Source: Boudabousia liubingyangii
GTDB taxonomy: Bacteria; Actinomycetota; Actinomycetes; Actinomycetales; Actinomycetaceae
Length of the DNA: 64,000 nucleotides
Reading direction: 5' to 3'
Assembly: GCF_001907245.1 (NCBI RefSeq)
Contig: NZ_MQSU01000001.1
Span: 456,224 to 520,223 of the forward strand
Numbering within the stretch: position 1 is the first letter of the stretch; every line of letters begins with the position of its first letter. The position numbers and the translations under genes are program-made. A model generated the notes under the pieces. That model searched no databases, was not told where the DNA came from, and saw nothing but the letters and a program-made list of their open reading frames with translations. Below are positions 41,963 to 51,875 of the stretch, piece after piece.

Positions 41963-44119
41963 TTAGAGCATGCAGGAAACGCAGCCTTCTACTTCCGTTC
42001 CCGAAAGTGCCATCTGACGTAGGCGGATGTAGTACAGGGTCTTGATACCCTTACGCCATGCGTAGATTTGCGCCTTGTTTAGGTCACGGGTGGTGATGTT
42101 ATCCGGGAAGAACAGGGTCAGTGACAGGCCCTGATCCACGTGCTGGGTGGCAGCGGCGTAGGTGTCGATAATGGCCTCCGGGCCAATCTCGTACGCATCC
42201 CGGTAGTACTCCAAATTGTCGTTGGTCAGGTAGGGAGCCGGGTAGTAGACGCGGCCAATCTTGCCTTCCTTACGGATTTCGATCTTCGAAGCGATCGGGT
42301 GGATCGAAGAGGTGGAGTTGTTGATGTAGCTGATGGAACCGGTGGGCGGGATGGCCTGTAGGTTCTGGTTGTACATGCCGTGATCGTGCACGTCCTGGGC
42401 CAGCTGCTTCCAGTTCTCCGGGGTGGGTAGTTCCACGCCGAAACGATCGAACAGTTCAGCTACCTCAGGGGTCTTGGGGGTGAAGTCACCGTCAATGTAC
42501 TTCTCGAAGTACTCGCCTGAGTAGTAGGCAGAGCGCTCGAAGCCTTCGAAGGATTCGCCACGCTCGCGGGCAATCTTATTGGATGCCTTAATGCAGTGGT
42601 AGGCGATTGCATAGAAGTACAGGTTAGTGAAGTCTAGGGCCTCTGGGGAGCCGTAGTGGATGCGCTCGCGGGCTAGGAATCCATGCAGGTTCATCTGGCC
42701 CAAGCCGATGGCGTGGCTCATGGAGTTACCACGGGCAATGGAGGGGACCGCCTGGATATTGGACTGGTCAGAAACCGCAGTGAGGGCGCGAATGGCAACC
42801 TCCACGGATTCACCTAGGTTGCCACCGTCCATCGCCTTGGCGATATTCATGGAGCCCAGGTTGCAGGAGATATCCTTGCCGACCTCACTGTAGGTTAGGT
42901 CCTCGTTGAAGGTCGAGGGGGTAGAGACCTGCAGGATTTCACTGCACAGGTTCGACATAGTGATGCGACCGTCAATGGGGTTAGCGCGGTTTACGGTGTC
43001 TTCGAAGACCACGTAGGGGTAGCCGGATTCGAATTGGATTTCGGCAATGGTCTGGAAGAACTTACGGGCCTTGATCTTCTTCTTGCGGATGCGGCCGTCA
43101 TCAACCATTTCATGGTACTTCTCAGTGACGGAAATATCGCTGAAGGGGACCCCGTAGACGCGTTCGACATCGTAGGGGCTGAAGAGGTACATGTCCTCAT
43201 TCTTCTTGGCCAGTTCGAAGGTGATGTCGGGGATGACCACACCTAGGGACAGGGACTTAATACGGATCTTTTCGTCCGCGTTTTCACGCTTGGTGTCTAG
43301 GAAGCCCATGATGTCCGGGTGGTGTGCGTGTAGGTAAACGGCACCGGCGCCCTGACGGGCGCCCAGCTGGTTAGCGTAGCTGAAGGCGTCTTCTAGGAGC
43401 TTCATAACGGGGATGACACCGGAAGACTGGTTTTCGATCTTCTTGATCGGGGCGCCGGATTCACGCAGGTTGGTGAGCTGTAGCGCCACGCCGCCGCCAC
43501 GCTTGGAAAGCTGCAGGGCCGCGTTGATGCCGCGCGAAATCGATTCCATGTTGTCCTCAATGCGGACCAGGAAGCAGGAGATCAGTTCACCACGCTGGGC
43601 CTTACCGGCGTTCAGGAAGGTGGGGGTGGCGGGCTGGAAGCGGCCGGCTAGGATTTCGTCAACTAGCTGTTCTGCGAGCTGCTTGTCACCGTCAGCTAGG
43701 GTCAGCGCGACCATGCAGACGCGGTCTTCGAAACGCTCTAGGTAACGTTTTCCGTCGAAGGTTTTGAGGGTGTAGCTGGTGTAGTACTTGAAGGCACCTA
43801 GGAAGGTCTGGAAGCGGAACTTCTTACCGTAGGCGCGCTTGAATAGGGACTTGATGAATTCGAATTCGTACTTTTCTAGGACCTGGGGTTCGTAGTACTT
43901 TTCTTCGACTAGGTAGTCCAGCTTCTCCCGTAGGTTGTGGAAGAAAACGGTGTTTTGGTTAACGTGCTGAAGGAAGTACTGACGGGCGGCCATGCGGTCA
44001 GCTTCGAACTGGATATGACCGTCGGCATCGTAGAGGTTCAGCTGTGCGTTCAGTGCGTGGTAATCCAGGTCTGCTGAACGTACGGGTTCTAGGCCGGTGT
44101 CTGTGAGGTTTTCTGCCAA
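41963..44119 (-). CDS. nrdE: Class Ib ribonucleoside-diphosphate reductase alpha subunit NrdE
   Basis: NrdE of 718 residues. It has [12 protein letters not shown] with the active-site Cys, NLCSEIL, the radical-transfer tyrosines near the C-terminus (TLYYIRLRQ) and the redox tail ending CVSCML. It reduces NDPs to dNDPs with NrdF, using electrons from NrdH. The start overlaps nrdI by 31 bases. The nrdF gene is not downstream: the next gene converges from the other strand, so nrdF must be elsewhere. Confidence 0.97.
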   Translation of the reverse strand: MAENLTDTGLEPVRSADLDYHALNAQLNLYDADGHIQFEADRMAARQYFLQHVNQNTVFFHNLREKLDYLVEEKYYEPQVLEKYEFEFIKSLFKRAYGKKFRFQTFLGAFKYYTSYTLKTFDGKRYLERFEDRVCMVALTLADGDKQLAEQLVDEILAGRFQPATPTFLNAGKAQRGELISCFLVRIEDNMESISRGINAALQLSKRGGGVALQLTNLRESGAPIKKIENQSSGVIPVMKLLEDAFSYANQLGARQGAGAVYLHAHHPDIMGFLDTKRENADEKIRIKSLSLGVVIPDITFELAKKNEDMYLFSPYDVERVYGVPFSDISVTEKYHEMVDDGRIRKKKIKARKFFQTIAEIQFESGYPYVVFEDTVNRANPIDGRITMSNLCSEILQVSTPSTFNEDLTYSEVGKDISCNLGSMNIAKAMDGGNLGESVEVAIRALTAVSDQSNIQAVPSIARGNSMSHAIGLGQMNLHGFLARERIHYGSPEALDFTNLYFYAIAYHCIKASNKIARERGESFEGFERSAYYSGEYFEKYIDGDFTPKTPEVAELFDRFGVELPTPENWKQLAQDVHDHGMYNQNLQAIPPTGSISYINNSTSSIHPIASKIEIRKEGKIGRVYYPAPYLTNDNLEYYRDAYEIGPEAIIDTYAAATQHVDQGLSLTLFFPDNITTRDLNKAQIYAWRKGIKTLYYIRLRQMALSGTEVEGCVSCML

Positions 44120-44505
44120 AACTCTGTTAACCCTTCTTGGACTTTGCGAACATCCTCAGGGGTTCCGAGGAGTTCAAATTGATACATGTGCGGTACGCCG
44201 AGTTTCGCGGCGATGATTCTGCCGGCTAGACAGTAGGCGGTCCCAAAGTTCGTGTTTCCACTTGAGATTACGCCCCGGCATAGACGACGGTTAGGTTCGT
44301 GATTTAGGAACTTAATGACCTGTTTAGGCACGGCTCCCTTTTGGTTTCCACCGCCATAGGTGGGAACGATGAGGACGTATTCGTCCGTGACTTCAAGGAA
44401 GGGGTCGTTGGCCCGCAAACCGATGCGGTGCGATGGGAAACCCAATCGACTTACGAATCGGTGTGTATTGTTCGTCGCAGAGGAAAAATAGACGATGCTA
44501 CCCAC
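44089..44505 (-). CDS. nrdI: Flavodoxin-like NrdI
   Basis: A 138-residue flavodoxin-fold protein with the FMN phosphate loop [11 protein letters not shown] and the flavin-contacting PTYGGG and SSGNTNFG segments. NrdI supplies the oxidant that builds the Mn(III)-tyrosyl cofactor of NrdF. It sits between nrdH and nrdE, overlapping nrdE, in the standard nrdHIE order. Confidence 0.95.
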   Translation of the reverse strand: MGSIVYFSSATNNTHRFVSRLGFPSHRIGLRANDPFLEVTDEYVLIVPTYGGGNQKGAVPKQVIKFLNHEPNRRLCRGVISSGNTNFGTAYCLAGRIIAAKLGVPHMYQFELLGTPEDVRKVQEGLTEFWQKTSQTPA

Positions 44506-44518
44506 CGGATTACCCTTT

Positions 44519-44764
44519 TCAGCCGTTGACTACCTGAGCCTGAGCGACGACCTTACGGATTAGGTCGGGACGGAAGCCGGCCCAGTTGAGGTCACCGGCG
44601 ACAACGACGGGGGCCTGAGCGTGACCGAGGGAGCGCACGAACTCCATTGCGGAATCGTCCTGGGTGAGGTCGACGACCTGGTACTGAGCGCCCTGCTTGT
44701 CTAGAGCTCGGTAGGTGGCGGTGCACTGAACGCAGTTGGGCTTTGAGTAAACAGTGATCGTCAT
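44519..44764 (-). CDS. nrdH: Glutaredoxin-like NrdH
   Basis: An 81-residue thioredoxin-fold protein with the redox motif CVQC (Cys11, Cys14) and the NrdH hallmark WAGFRPD near the end. It is the electron donor for the NrdEF reductase. It is the first gene of nrdHIE, with GGAG seven bases before ATG 44764. Confidence 0.95.
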   Translation of the reverse strand: MTITVYSKPNCVQCTATYRALDKQGAQYQVVDLTQDDSAMEFVRSLGHAQAPVVVAGDLNWAGFRPDLIRKVVAQAQVVNG

Positions 44765-45245
44765 GTGCGAGTCTCCTTTGGGTTCCAGTTTCCCCGGTGG
44801 CTGGTGTTTGGTTCCGAGGTTTTTTCTTCAGGTTTTGGCTTTTTAAGAGCCGGTGCAGTAAACACTACAACTAGTGGTCGCTTAACGCCACTACCCCAAG
44901 ATGTCGTGTCGCTGGGGAATCTGTGGACGTATATGTACACAGCCTGTGGACAACTACGTCAATGAAACTACATTGATGTAATTTTGAAAAGTTTTGGATC
45001 CAGAGTATTCCCCGGAAGAACGTCAGATTCTTTTTTCTGAGCCGATTAACGCAACAATTCCACACCTGTGGAAAACTTTTTTTGATTCCACACAGCCTGT
45101 GAATAACACGCTTGTAACTCTATTTTTTTGTGAGCCATTTCACTAATATTTGAGTGTCGTGTCAACCTTGCAAACTAGTCCAGCACCCTACATCTAGAGG
45201 TCCAAAAATTCGGCCACCCACGACCAGCGGTATGGACCAGGGAGC
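44765..45245. promoter_or_regulatory. nrdHIE control region with DnaA-box-like sites and palindromes
   Basis: A 481-base spacer without a gene. TGTGGACAA (44945-44953) is the exact complement of the actinobacterial DnaA box TTGTCCACA; weaker copies lie at 44922-44930, 45067-45075 and near 45098. On the minus strand a TTGACG (complement of 44957-44962) could be the nrd -35, placing the perfect box between -35 and -10. TACATTGATGTA (44969-44980) is a palindrome. DnaA control of a reductase operon is known in E. coli; here it is inferred. Confidence 0.55.
44862..44877. promoter_or_regulatory. NrdR box-like site
   Basis: ACACTACAACTAGTGG matches the NrdR consensus ACACTATATATAGTGT at 12 of 16 positions and lies 97 bases upstream of nrdH. 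NrdR boxes usually come in pairs; I saw no convincing second copy at the expected spacing. Confidence 0.5.
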
Positions 45246-46946
45246 TCAGCACTCCACCACGTTAACGGCCAGACCACCCATCGAAGTTTCCTTGTACTTA
45301 CTCATCATGTCCTTACCGGTCTGCCACATGGTCTCAATCGCCGCATCCAAAGACACGGTATGCCGCCCATCGCCCCACATGGCCATCCGGGCAGCATTAA
45401 TCGCCTTCACCGCGGCAATCGCATTACGTTCAATACAGGGCACCTGCACCAGGCCACCCACCGGGTCACAGGTCAAGCCCAGGTTGTGTTCCATGGCGAT
45501 CTCTGCCGCGTTTTCAACCTGCTGTGGGGTCCCACCTAGGGCCTGAGCCAAGCCAGCCGCCGCCATCGCCGAGGCCGAACCGACCTCACCCTGACAGCCC
45601 ACCTCGGCCCCCGCAATCGAAGCATTCGTCTTAATCAAGGCACCCACCGCCGTGGCCGCCAACAAGAAATCGCGGATCGCCGGCACGTTCACGTGACCAC
45701 GACAGTCAGCACGCTTCACCCGCTGCATGGTCAAAGAGGCGTCCTCCATCGGGGTTGGACCTAGGGAATCCACGCCCTCGGCCGGAGCGGGAGCCACCAC
45801 CTGCTTATCGCTACGCGCCTGCTCCGTACAGGCTGGGCAGGCCGGATCATCACAGTAGACACGACCCTCCGGGCAAAAGTACTCCAGATAGCAGAGCACT
45901 GCCGGGATCACGCCCGCCGCCCCATTAGTCGGAGCCGTAACCACGCGATGTCCCGCGGCATTTTCTTCATTAACTGCCAAAGCGTAAAGGTTCACCCAGT
46001 CCATGGCGCGCATCGGGTCATCCGAGGTGGCCGCCCAGCGCGTCCCCTCACGATGCTTCCCCATACGACGCGAAAGTCTATCCGCCATATAAGAGGCCCG
46101 ACGACGCACTCGCAAACCACCCGGTAGCTCACCGTCAGCATTACAGCCCGCGTCCACACAGTCACTCATCGCCTGGTGGATATAGTCCAAATACTCATCA
46201 ACCTCGGCCTCGGTGCGGGCCGAAACCTCATTTGCACGAACAACTTCAGCAATCGACAACTTCGCATCTAAGCAGTGCGCCAACAGTTCCCGGGCGGTAC
46301 TGAAGGGGTAGGGGGCAGGGACGCCCGCGACCTCGGCCGCGGCGGCTACCGCCAGACCCTCAACCTCAGGCTCTTGGGGGTCCTCATTGACCTGCTTCAT
46401 GACGAAACCGCCACCCACCGAATAGTAAATCCGGGATAGTAACGGCTGCTGATCCGCACCAAAAACCGTAATCTTCAAGCCGTTAACGTGGTACGGCAAA
46501 ACGGTAGACGGAAGGAACTTTAAGTCCTCGGCATAGGTAAACGGCACCTGCTGCTCACCCAACAACGGCTGAACCCCAGACTCCAAAATCTGCCCAAACA
46601 GGTCCGTAACCACACTAGCCGGCACAGTCTGCGGGTCATAACCTGCCAAACCCATCAGCACGGCCCGATCCGTGGAGTGCCCCCGGCCCGTCGCCGCCAA
46701 AGAACCATACAGTTCAACCTCCAGCTTCGAAAGCTCCCCCGGCTGCTCAGACAGGAGCCCTTCAAGTTCCTGCGCAAAAGCCAAACCGGCACGCATCGGA
46801 CCGACGGTATGCGAAGAAGAGGGGCCAATCCCCACCCGGAACATATCGAAAACTGAAAGCGGCCGAGCATCCGCATCCGGGGCGGCCTCGCCCGAAATCA
46901 GGTCTGCAGGCAACGTAAACTGGCTAGTCTTGATATCCATACTCAC
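45246..46946 (-). CDS. sdaA: L-serine ammonia-lyase (single-chain, iron-sulfur)
   Basis: A 566-residue serine dehydratase. The N-terminal beta domain carries [16 protein letters not shown]. The alpha domain carries the cluster cysteines in [15 protein letters not shown] and PCIERNA. It converts L-serine to pyruvate and ammonia. Compared with E. coli SdaA it has an insertion of about 60 residues after the AVLCYLEYF segment, containing [10 protein letters not shown] and a proline-rich stretch, which may bind a metal. The start is ATG 46946, and the promoter lies in the 63-base gap shared with luxS. Confidence 0.93.
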   Translation of the reverse strand: MSMDIKTSQFTLPADLISGEAAPDADARPLSVFDMFRVGIGPSSSHTVGPMRAGLAFAQELEGLLSEQPGELSKLEVELYGSLAATGRGHSTDRAVLMGLAGYDPQTVPASVVTDLFGQILESGVQPLLGEQQVPFTYAEDLKFLPSTVLPYHVNGLKITVFGADQQPLLSRIYYSVGGGFVMKQVNEDPQEPEVEGLAVAAAAEVAGVPAPYPFSTARELLAHCLDAKLSIAEVVRANEVSARTEAEVDEYLDYIHQAMSDCVDAGCNADGELPGGLRVRRRASYMADRLSRRMGKHREGTRWAATSDDPMRAMDWVNLYALAVNEENAAGHRVVTAPTNGAAGVIPAVLCYLEYFCPEGRVYCDDPACPACTEQARSDKQVVAPAPAEGVDSLGPTPMEDASLTMQRVKRADCRGHVNVPAIRDFLLAATAVGALIKTNASIAGAEVGCQGEVGSASAMAAAGLAQALGGTPQQVENAAEIAMEHNLGLTCDPVGGLVQVPCIERNAIAAVKAINAARMAMWGDGRHTVSLDAAIETMWQTGKDMMSKYKETSMGGLAVNVVEC

Positions 46947-46996
46947 TATTGCACCACAGTCCCCGCTCGCCTGCCCGAAAATCCAGCCGGAGTCGC

Positions 46997-47002
46997 TACA
47001 CT
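46997..47002 (+). promoter_or_regulatory. Possible -10 box of luxS
   Basis: TACACT ends seven bases before ATG 47010, the spacing expected for a leaderless message. Confidence 0.35.
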
Positions 47003-47009
47003 GGGAAGC

Positions 47010-47474
47010 ATGGAAAAGCAGAAAATGAACACCGAATCATTCAATCTTGATCACCGGCTAGTCGCCGCCCCGTACGTGCGCGTCGCCGACCGAAAAGAAC
47101 TACCCGGCGGGGACGTCTTGGTGAAATACGATGTGCGTTTCTGCCAGCCCAACCAGGAACACCTAGAAATGCCGGCCGTCCACTCCATTGAGCACCTCAC
47201 TGCCGAGCTCATGCGTAATCACACGGACCGCCTAATCGACTTCTCCCCCATGGGCTGCCAAACCGGCTTCTACTGCCTCACCTTGGGCCTAGAAACCGCG
47301 GACTTCCTGCCCATCCTGGCCGCCACCTGCGAAGACATCCTGGCCGCCAACGAAGTACCCGCAGCCAACGAAGTCCAGTGCGGCTGGGGTGCCAACCACT
47401 CCCTCGAGGCCGCCCAGGCAGCCGTCCGCCCCTTCCTGGCAGCCCGTGACCAGTGGGAACAGGTGATGGCATGA
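47010..47474 (+). CDS. luxS: S-ribosylhomocysteine lyase LuxS
   Basis: LuxS of 154 residues with the metal site HSIEH (His58, His62) and Cys124, and catalytic Cys83 in GCQTGFY. It splits S-ribosylhomocysteine into homocysteine and DPD, the precursor of autoinducer-2. The start overlaps nothing upstream. The stop overlaps the pfs start (ATGA), so the two steps of SAH recycling are coupled. ATG 47025 is a possible shorter start. Confidence 0.96.
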   Translation: MEKQKMNTESFNLDHRLVAAPYVRVADRKELPGGDVLVKYDVRFCQPNQEHLEMPAVHSIEHLTAELMRNHTDRLIDFSPMGCQTGFYCLTLGLETADFLPILAATCEDILAANEVPAANEVQCGWGANHSLEAAQAAVRPFLAARDQWEQVMA

Positions 47475-48259
47475 GCCCCAAAGACACCACCCCGAAAACT
47501 GAAGGCGAACTGGAAAGCGGCGTCGCGCCCTCGGCAAACCTGCCCGCTGCGGAAAAATCCCCGATCTCTGCGATCGTCCTAGCGGCCATGGACCCCGAAG
47601 TCCAGGCCCTGCTGGACCTGCAAGACGTGCACCGCGCCGGTCGTAGCCTGTCACTGGCTGATCCCGACCTGAAACTAGGGCCGGCTGACGCCTGGGCGGT
47701 CGCCCTCGAAGGTGCCTCCCTGCTGGTAGTCAGGACCGGAATTGGCCTGGCCAATGCCGCCGCCGCTACCGCCCTGGCGCTCAACCTAACCAATGCTCCG
47801 CTAGTGATTTCTTCCGGCTCAGCCGGGGGCCTAGGCAAAGACGTCGAGGTGGGGGACGTCATCGTCTCTACCTTCAGCCGTTACGGACAGGTTGATGCCA
47901 CCGCTTTCGGTTATGAACTGGGTCAGGTGCCCGGACAGCCCGTCAAGTTTGCCTCCCCAGAGGAACTAGTTTCCCGGGCCGAGGAAGCCGGCGCGATTGC
48001 CGGTCAAGTCATCTCTAACGACGTCTTCGTCATGTCCGATACGGTTGAGACTTTCCGTGAGCGCTTCCCGAAGGCTCTAGCGACCGATATGGAAACCGCC
48101 GCTGCCGCCCAGATTTCCCAGGCGATGGGCGCTGATTTCCTTGCGATTCGGGGCATTTCGGATCTTTGCGGACCGCGGGCCGATCAGGAAAATCACCGCG
48201 ATGCGGGGGTCGTTTCGGCGGCGGCCGCGCAGGTGATCGCCCAGGTTGTGGCCGGCTAA
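47471..48259 (+). CDS. mtnN: 5'-methylthioadenosine/S-adenosylhomocysteine nucleosidase (Pfs)
   Basis: A 262-residue nucleosidase. It shows the catalytic GSAGGL region, the ATDMETAA segment with the purine-contacting Met-Glu, and RGISD with the catalytic Asp. The N-terminal 25 residues are polar and not part of the family fold. It removes adenine from SAH, giving the LuxS substrate. ATG 47471 overlaps the luxS stop. The pair completes the two-step LuxS route of the methyl cycle. Confidence 0.92.
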   Translation: MSPKDTTPKTEGELESGVAPSANLPAAEKSPISAIVLAAMDPEVQALLDLQDVHRAGRSLSLADPDLKLGPADAWAVALEGASLLVVRTGIGLANAAAATALALNLTNAPLVISSGSAGGLGKDVEVGDVIVSTFSRYGQVDATAFGYELGQVPGQPVKFASPEELVSRAEEAGAIAGQVISNDVFVMSDTVETFRERFPKALATDMETAAAAQISQAMGADFLAIRGISDLCGPRADQENHRDAGVVSAAAAQVIAQVVAG

Positions 48260-48289
48260 GCACGTTCTTCCAACCTAGGTTTTAACCTT

Positions 48290-49414
48290 TTGACGACTGC
48301 TATGCCTTTAGATTTACCACCCGCGGTGCTTTTGGACCGGGCGGGTGGCGCCCTGCTGGGTTTAGCCTGCGGGGACGCCTTGGGCGTGCCGTATGAGCTG
48401 GCGCCCAGGCCGGCAGTGGATCAGCCGTTGAGCATGTCCGGCGGGGGTTTAGGTAATTATCAGCCGGGCGAGTGGTCTGATGAAACCCAGTTAGCGGTCT
48501 GTCTGGCCGAGGTCACCGCGGCCGGTGGGGACCTGCGGCAAGATTCCGGTTTAAACGCCTTCGCCAGCCGCCTTTTTGCTTGGTACCGGACCCGCAAGGG
48601 CCGCGATTTAGGCCTATTTATGTCCCCGCTTTTGGCTTGGGCTTGTGGGGATGGGCGGGATACTCCGGATCCGACCTTACCGGCATCGCAACGGTTGGCT
48701 ATGTCTGCGGCTCACCTGGGTCCCATGCGCCGGCACTCCCCCGGGGGTGAGGTTTTGGCTTTGGCCCCGGTTTTAGCTTTGGCTTATTTGGGTGACGAGG
48801 GCGCGGCGGCAGATGCCGCGGCCGAGGTCGGCACGCTCCTGACAGCAGACACTGATTCAGTTTCGGGTTTGGTTTATTTTACGGCTTTGATTCGACGGGC
48901 AGTGTTGGCTGATCCGTCCGAACCGTGGTTTTCTAGGCTTGATTTTTCGGGGGCTTTGGAGGCTTTGCCGGTTGAGAACCGGACGGTTTGGCAGGGTTTG
49001 GCCTCTGATGCTTTGGCGCGTTATTTTCAGCCGCCTCGCGATAATTCGGCACTTCCGGCCGCTCTGTCTGCGGCTTTGGGGGCGGTTGGTGCTGCACGTT
49101 GGGAAACCCAGTCTGATCCGCTCCTTAATCCTTTTAAGGTGGCTTTAGAGGCGGCGGTTCGTAATGGTGGGGACACGGATACGGTTGCGGCCTTGACGGG
49201 AGCTTTGATGGGGGCAGCCTGTGGGCAGGCGCAGATTCCGGCGGCTTGGCTGCGTGAGGTTCATGGTTGGCCCGGTTTGGATTCAGAGGGGCTAGCGGAT
49301 TTAGGGCGAGCCACTGCCCTGATTGCTTTTACGGAGGGTGGCCCGGCCCAGGCCTTGAGGGCTTTAGAGACCCTGGAGGCCCTGGCTCAGGTGCAGCAGT
49401 TGACGGCTGATTGA
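48290..49414 (+). CDS. ADP-ribosylglycohydrolase family protein
   Basis: A 374-residue all-helical hydrolase. Residues about 17-36 (AGGALLGLACGDALGVPYE) and WSDETQL contain the first metal ligands. GGDTDTVAALTGALMGA near residue 295 is the second Asp-rich metal motif. Family members remove ADP-ribose from proteins or nucleic acids. TTG 48290 is listed; ATG 48302 is an alternative. It follows pfs by 30 bases and could share its transcript. The target is not known. Confidence 0.85.
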   Translation: MTTAMPLDLPPAVLLDRAGGALLGLACGDALGVPYELAPRPAVDQPLSMSGGGLGNYQPGEWSDETQLAVCLAEVTAAGGDLRQDSGLNAFASRLFAWYRTRKGRDLGLFMSPLLAWACGDGRDTPDPTLPASQRLAMSAAHLGPMRRHSPGGEVLALAPVLALAYLGDEGAAADAAAEVGTLLTADTDSVSGLVYFTALIRRAVLADPSEPWFSRLDFSGALEALPVENRTVWQGLASDALARYFQPPRDNSALPAALSAALGAVGAARWETQSDPLLNPFKVALEAAVRNGGDTDTVAALTGALMGAACGQAQIPAAWLREVHGWPGLDSEGLADLGRATALIAFTEGGPAQALRALETLEALAQVQQLTAD

Positions 49415-49477
49415 GGCGCTTGAGCTATCCCCAATTTGCGTGAACTCAATGCGAAAGATTATGATTGTCAGGCACTA

Positions 49478-49561
49478 GCGCGAGTGGCGGAATAGGCAGA
49501 CGCGCACGGTTCAGGTCCGTGTGCCCGAAAGGGCGTGGGGGTTCAACTCCCCCCTCGCGCA
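49478..49561 (+). tRNA. tRNA-Leu (anticodon CAG)
   Basis: The acceptor stem GCGCGAG (49478-49484) pairs with CTCGCGC (49554-49560). The anticodon arm is CACGG-TTCAGGT-CCGTG with CAG at 49512-49514, and a long variable arm and GGTTCAACTCC T-loop are present. The 3' CCA is not encoded. It reads CUG; the very frequent CUA codons need another tRNA. Synteny with leuT beside fhaA in mycobacteria fits. Confidence 0.96.
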
Positions 49562-49568
49562 CGCTAGC

Positions 49569-49602
49569 AAAATAGGCTTCCCAGTTTGGGAAGCCTATTT
49601 TT
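49569..49602 (+). terminator. Terminator after tRNA-Leu
   Basis: AAAATAGGCTTCCCA (49569-49583) pairs with TGGGAAGCCTATTTT around a three-base loop and ends in a T run. Confidence 0.9.
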
Positions 49603-49640
49603 GTTCTTATGTCTGTCTGGTTTTTCCGTTTTAAAACTTA

Positions 49641-49676
49641 GGGGGACCCAAGCGGTAAAGCTTGGATCCCCCTCTT
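49641..49676. terminator. Terminator after the amidase gene
   Basis: GGGGGACCCAAGC (49641-49653) and GCTTGGATCCCCC (49660-49672) form a long stem with one mismatch, just beyond the amidase stop, with CTCTTTT on the plus side. Confidence 0.75.
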
Positions 49677-49691
49677 TTAGCGTTGGATTGT

Positions 49692-51875
49692 TCAGCGTTT
49701 GATGCGGATGGTGCCGCCTTCGAAGTCTTGGCTCCAGCCGTATGACTCACGCTTTTCGTCGCTAATGGGGTAGCCGTACTTGCCCTTCTCTAGACCGTTA
49801 CGAGCCCACTCAGCACGAATCGCACCACGATGGTTCACAAAGTGAGTACCAATACCAGCCTTGGAATAAATATCCCAACGATCAAAATACTGGTAAACCC
49901 CACCATTAGAAGAAACCTGAGAACCAACCGGAATACCAGCAGAACTCTTAGCACCACCAAGAGACAACCAACGATCCCGAATCGGACCATAAAGCGCTAC
50001 CGTACGACCATTCGCAAAGAAAATCGTACCGCCCTCAAAATCCTGGTTCCAAACACCATTACGCACACGACGCTCATCACTCAACGGGTAACCAAACTTA
50101 CCCTTCTCCAAACCATGACGAGCCCACTCAGCACGAATCGCACCACCACGGTTTACGAAGTGAGCGCCAGCTCCGGATTTATAGAAGATATCCCACCGAT
50201 CGAAGCTTTGAAGTACACCGCCCGCAGAGGAACGCTGCGGAGCAATCGGAGAACCGACTGCGGCCCGCTCTCCGCCCAGTGCTAGCCACTTGTCGCGGAT
50301 CGGACCCGAGATCCTGATACCCCGCACGACGCTGGTATTCGGATCTGGTTTAGGTGACGGCTTCGGGCTAACCGGCGGCTTAGGTAGGCTGGGTCGTTTA
50401 TTTAGTTCTTCGTTAAAAGTAAAGACCACCGTGCCCCTGCTCTGACGTTCAGCTACACCATTGGTGAAACGCTGGGTTAGTCGCATTCCCGAACGGTCTA
50501 GACCGCCCACAGGAGCGCCCCAAGCGCCTTGAGCACCCTTAGCTTCAACCCATGCCTGGTAAATATCGGGGTCGGCCACGACCATAAACTTAGGATCGAG
50601 CTTAGGGTTCTTTCGAATGTAATCGCCTAGCGTATGTCCGGTATTGATCCAAGGGGCAACGCCATTCTTAAGGTTGTTCTGGTACTGGGCGGCTAGGTTG
50701 CGGACCTCAGGTAGCTTCGCAAAGAAGGCATCGCCGGGACAGTCAGTTGCGCCGACTTGACGGTGACCAGAGATCACGTCGGTAGTCAGCGGAGTTTTAT
50801 AGCCGCGTAGCGTACCGGTGAGGACCATCTTGCCGTGGGGGTCCAAGTTATTCTGGGTTAGTTTCCAGCCGGCAATCTGGGCTACGGTCCTTAAAACTTC
50901 GGGTCGCGGAGCTTGCTTGTCGTAGTTTCCGATTACCGAAATCCCGAAGGTCTGCATGTTTGCACCGTAGGCGTGAGCACCCTGTGGGAGTTTGGTAACG
51001 TCACCATTACGGCCCTGCCAAGCATTACCGTATTTATCAACGAGGACGTTGTAACCGATATCGCCCCAGTGGCGGCCGTGCGCATGGAAACGGTAAATGC
51101 CACGAATTACGTCCGGCACCTGAGCGGCGGTGTAGTCGTTGGAGCTGGCAGTGTGGTGGATGATGACACCCTTGACCTTGCCGTACTCTACCGGGTCCCA
51201 ATCGTAGTAGCGGGCTTCCGGTTTCCATTCGTCACGACTGTGGATTAAAGGGAAAACACCATTACTCAAGTTGGTGCTGTTTTCGAAAGTAGCCCGTCGG
51301 GAACGTCCTCGGGTCTTAGGCTTATCCGTATTATCGAAGGTGAGGATCTTCAGATTCTTAGGAAGCTCTTGGCCGTCCTTTAGGGTCACGCGAACCTGCG
51401 CACGGGTGGCGTCGGTGACGAGGACGGGCTCAGTACCCGGGGTAGCCTGGGTTCCTTCGGGGCTTTCGGTATCCAGTTCGAAGGCTTCCCATTCGCCCCA
51501 GTTGCCGCCCTTTTCGATTCGGTATTCGGCTTTAAAGGCATCCTCGCCTAATTCTTTGGGTTCGGTCCAAGTTAGGCCGAGGATGTTCACGTCACCTTTA
51601 AGAGTGAGTTCCGCCTTATAGGTATTGGGGATCATCGGTTCAAGGACCAGCTGGCCTTCCTGCGAGGCGGTGTCCTCTACGGTCTGGGCCGGGGCCTCTA
51701 CGGTCGGGGCCACGGCTTCGACGGTTTTGCCTGGGGCTTCAGTGGTTTTTTCGACTACCACGCTGGGGTTCGGGGTGGGATCATTTGGCTCAGCCTGAGC
51801 TAGGGGAGCGATAGTTCCTGCGGTTAGCGCGAGGGTGCTGACGGTTCCCATGGTTAACCATTTAGTCTTTTTCAT
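49692..51875 (-). CDS. Secreted N-acetylmuramoyl-L-alanine amidase with LGFP repeats
   Basis: A 727-residue exported protein from ATG 51875 (AGAGGAA upstream; the frame extends to 51950 without support). The signal peptide (1-28) ends near LAQA. A Pro/Val/Glu linker leads to a beta domain. The PGRP/amidase_2 domain (about 230-400) carries the zinc ligands in VIIHHTAS, HWGDIGYN and ISGHRQVGATDCPG. A Pro-rich linker (SPKPSPKPDPN) and several LGFP wall-binding repeats follow, with GYP(I/L)SDE and WDI(F/Y). Members attach to mycolate-type or other actinobacterial walls and cleave peptidoglycan. It interrupts the usual tRNA-Leu/fhaA adjacency. Confidence 0.92.
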   Translation of the reverse strand: MKKTKWLTMGTVSTLALTAGTIAPLAQAEPNDPTPNPSVVVEKTTEAPGKTVEAVAPTVEAPAQTVEDTASQEGQLVLEPMIPNTYKAELTLKGDVNILGLTWTEPKELGEDAFKAEYRIEKGGNWGEWEAFELDTESPEGTQATPGTEPVLVTDATRAQVRVTLKDGQELPKNLKILTFDNTDKPKTRGRSRRATFENSTNLSNGVFPLIHSRDEWKPEARYYDWDPVEYGKVKGVIIHHTASSNDYTAAQVPDVIRGIYRFHAHGRHWGDIGYNVLVDKYGNAWQGRNGDVTKLPQGAHAYGANMQTFGISVIGNYDKQAPRPEVLRTVAQIAGWKLTQNNLDPHGKMVLTGTLRGYKTPLTTDVISGHRQVGATDCPGDAFFAKLPEVRNLAAQYQNNLKNGVAPWINTGHTLGDYIRKNPKLDPKFMVVADPDIYQAWVEAKGAQGAWGAPVGGLDRSGMRLTQRFTNGVAERQSRGTVVFTFNEELNKRPSLPKPPVSPKPSPKPDPNTSVVRGIRISGPIRDKWLALGGERAAVGSPIAPQRSSAGGVLQSFDRWDIFYKSGAGAHFVNRGGAIRAEWARHGLEKGKFGYPLSDERRVRNGVWNQDFEGGTIFFANGRTVALYGPIRDRWLSLGGAKSSAGIPVGSQVSSNGGVYQYFDRWDIYSKAGIGTHFVNHRGAIRAEWARNGLEKGKYGYPISDEKRESYGWSQDFEGGTIRIKR

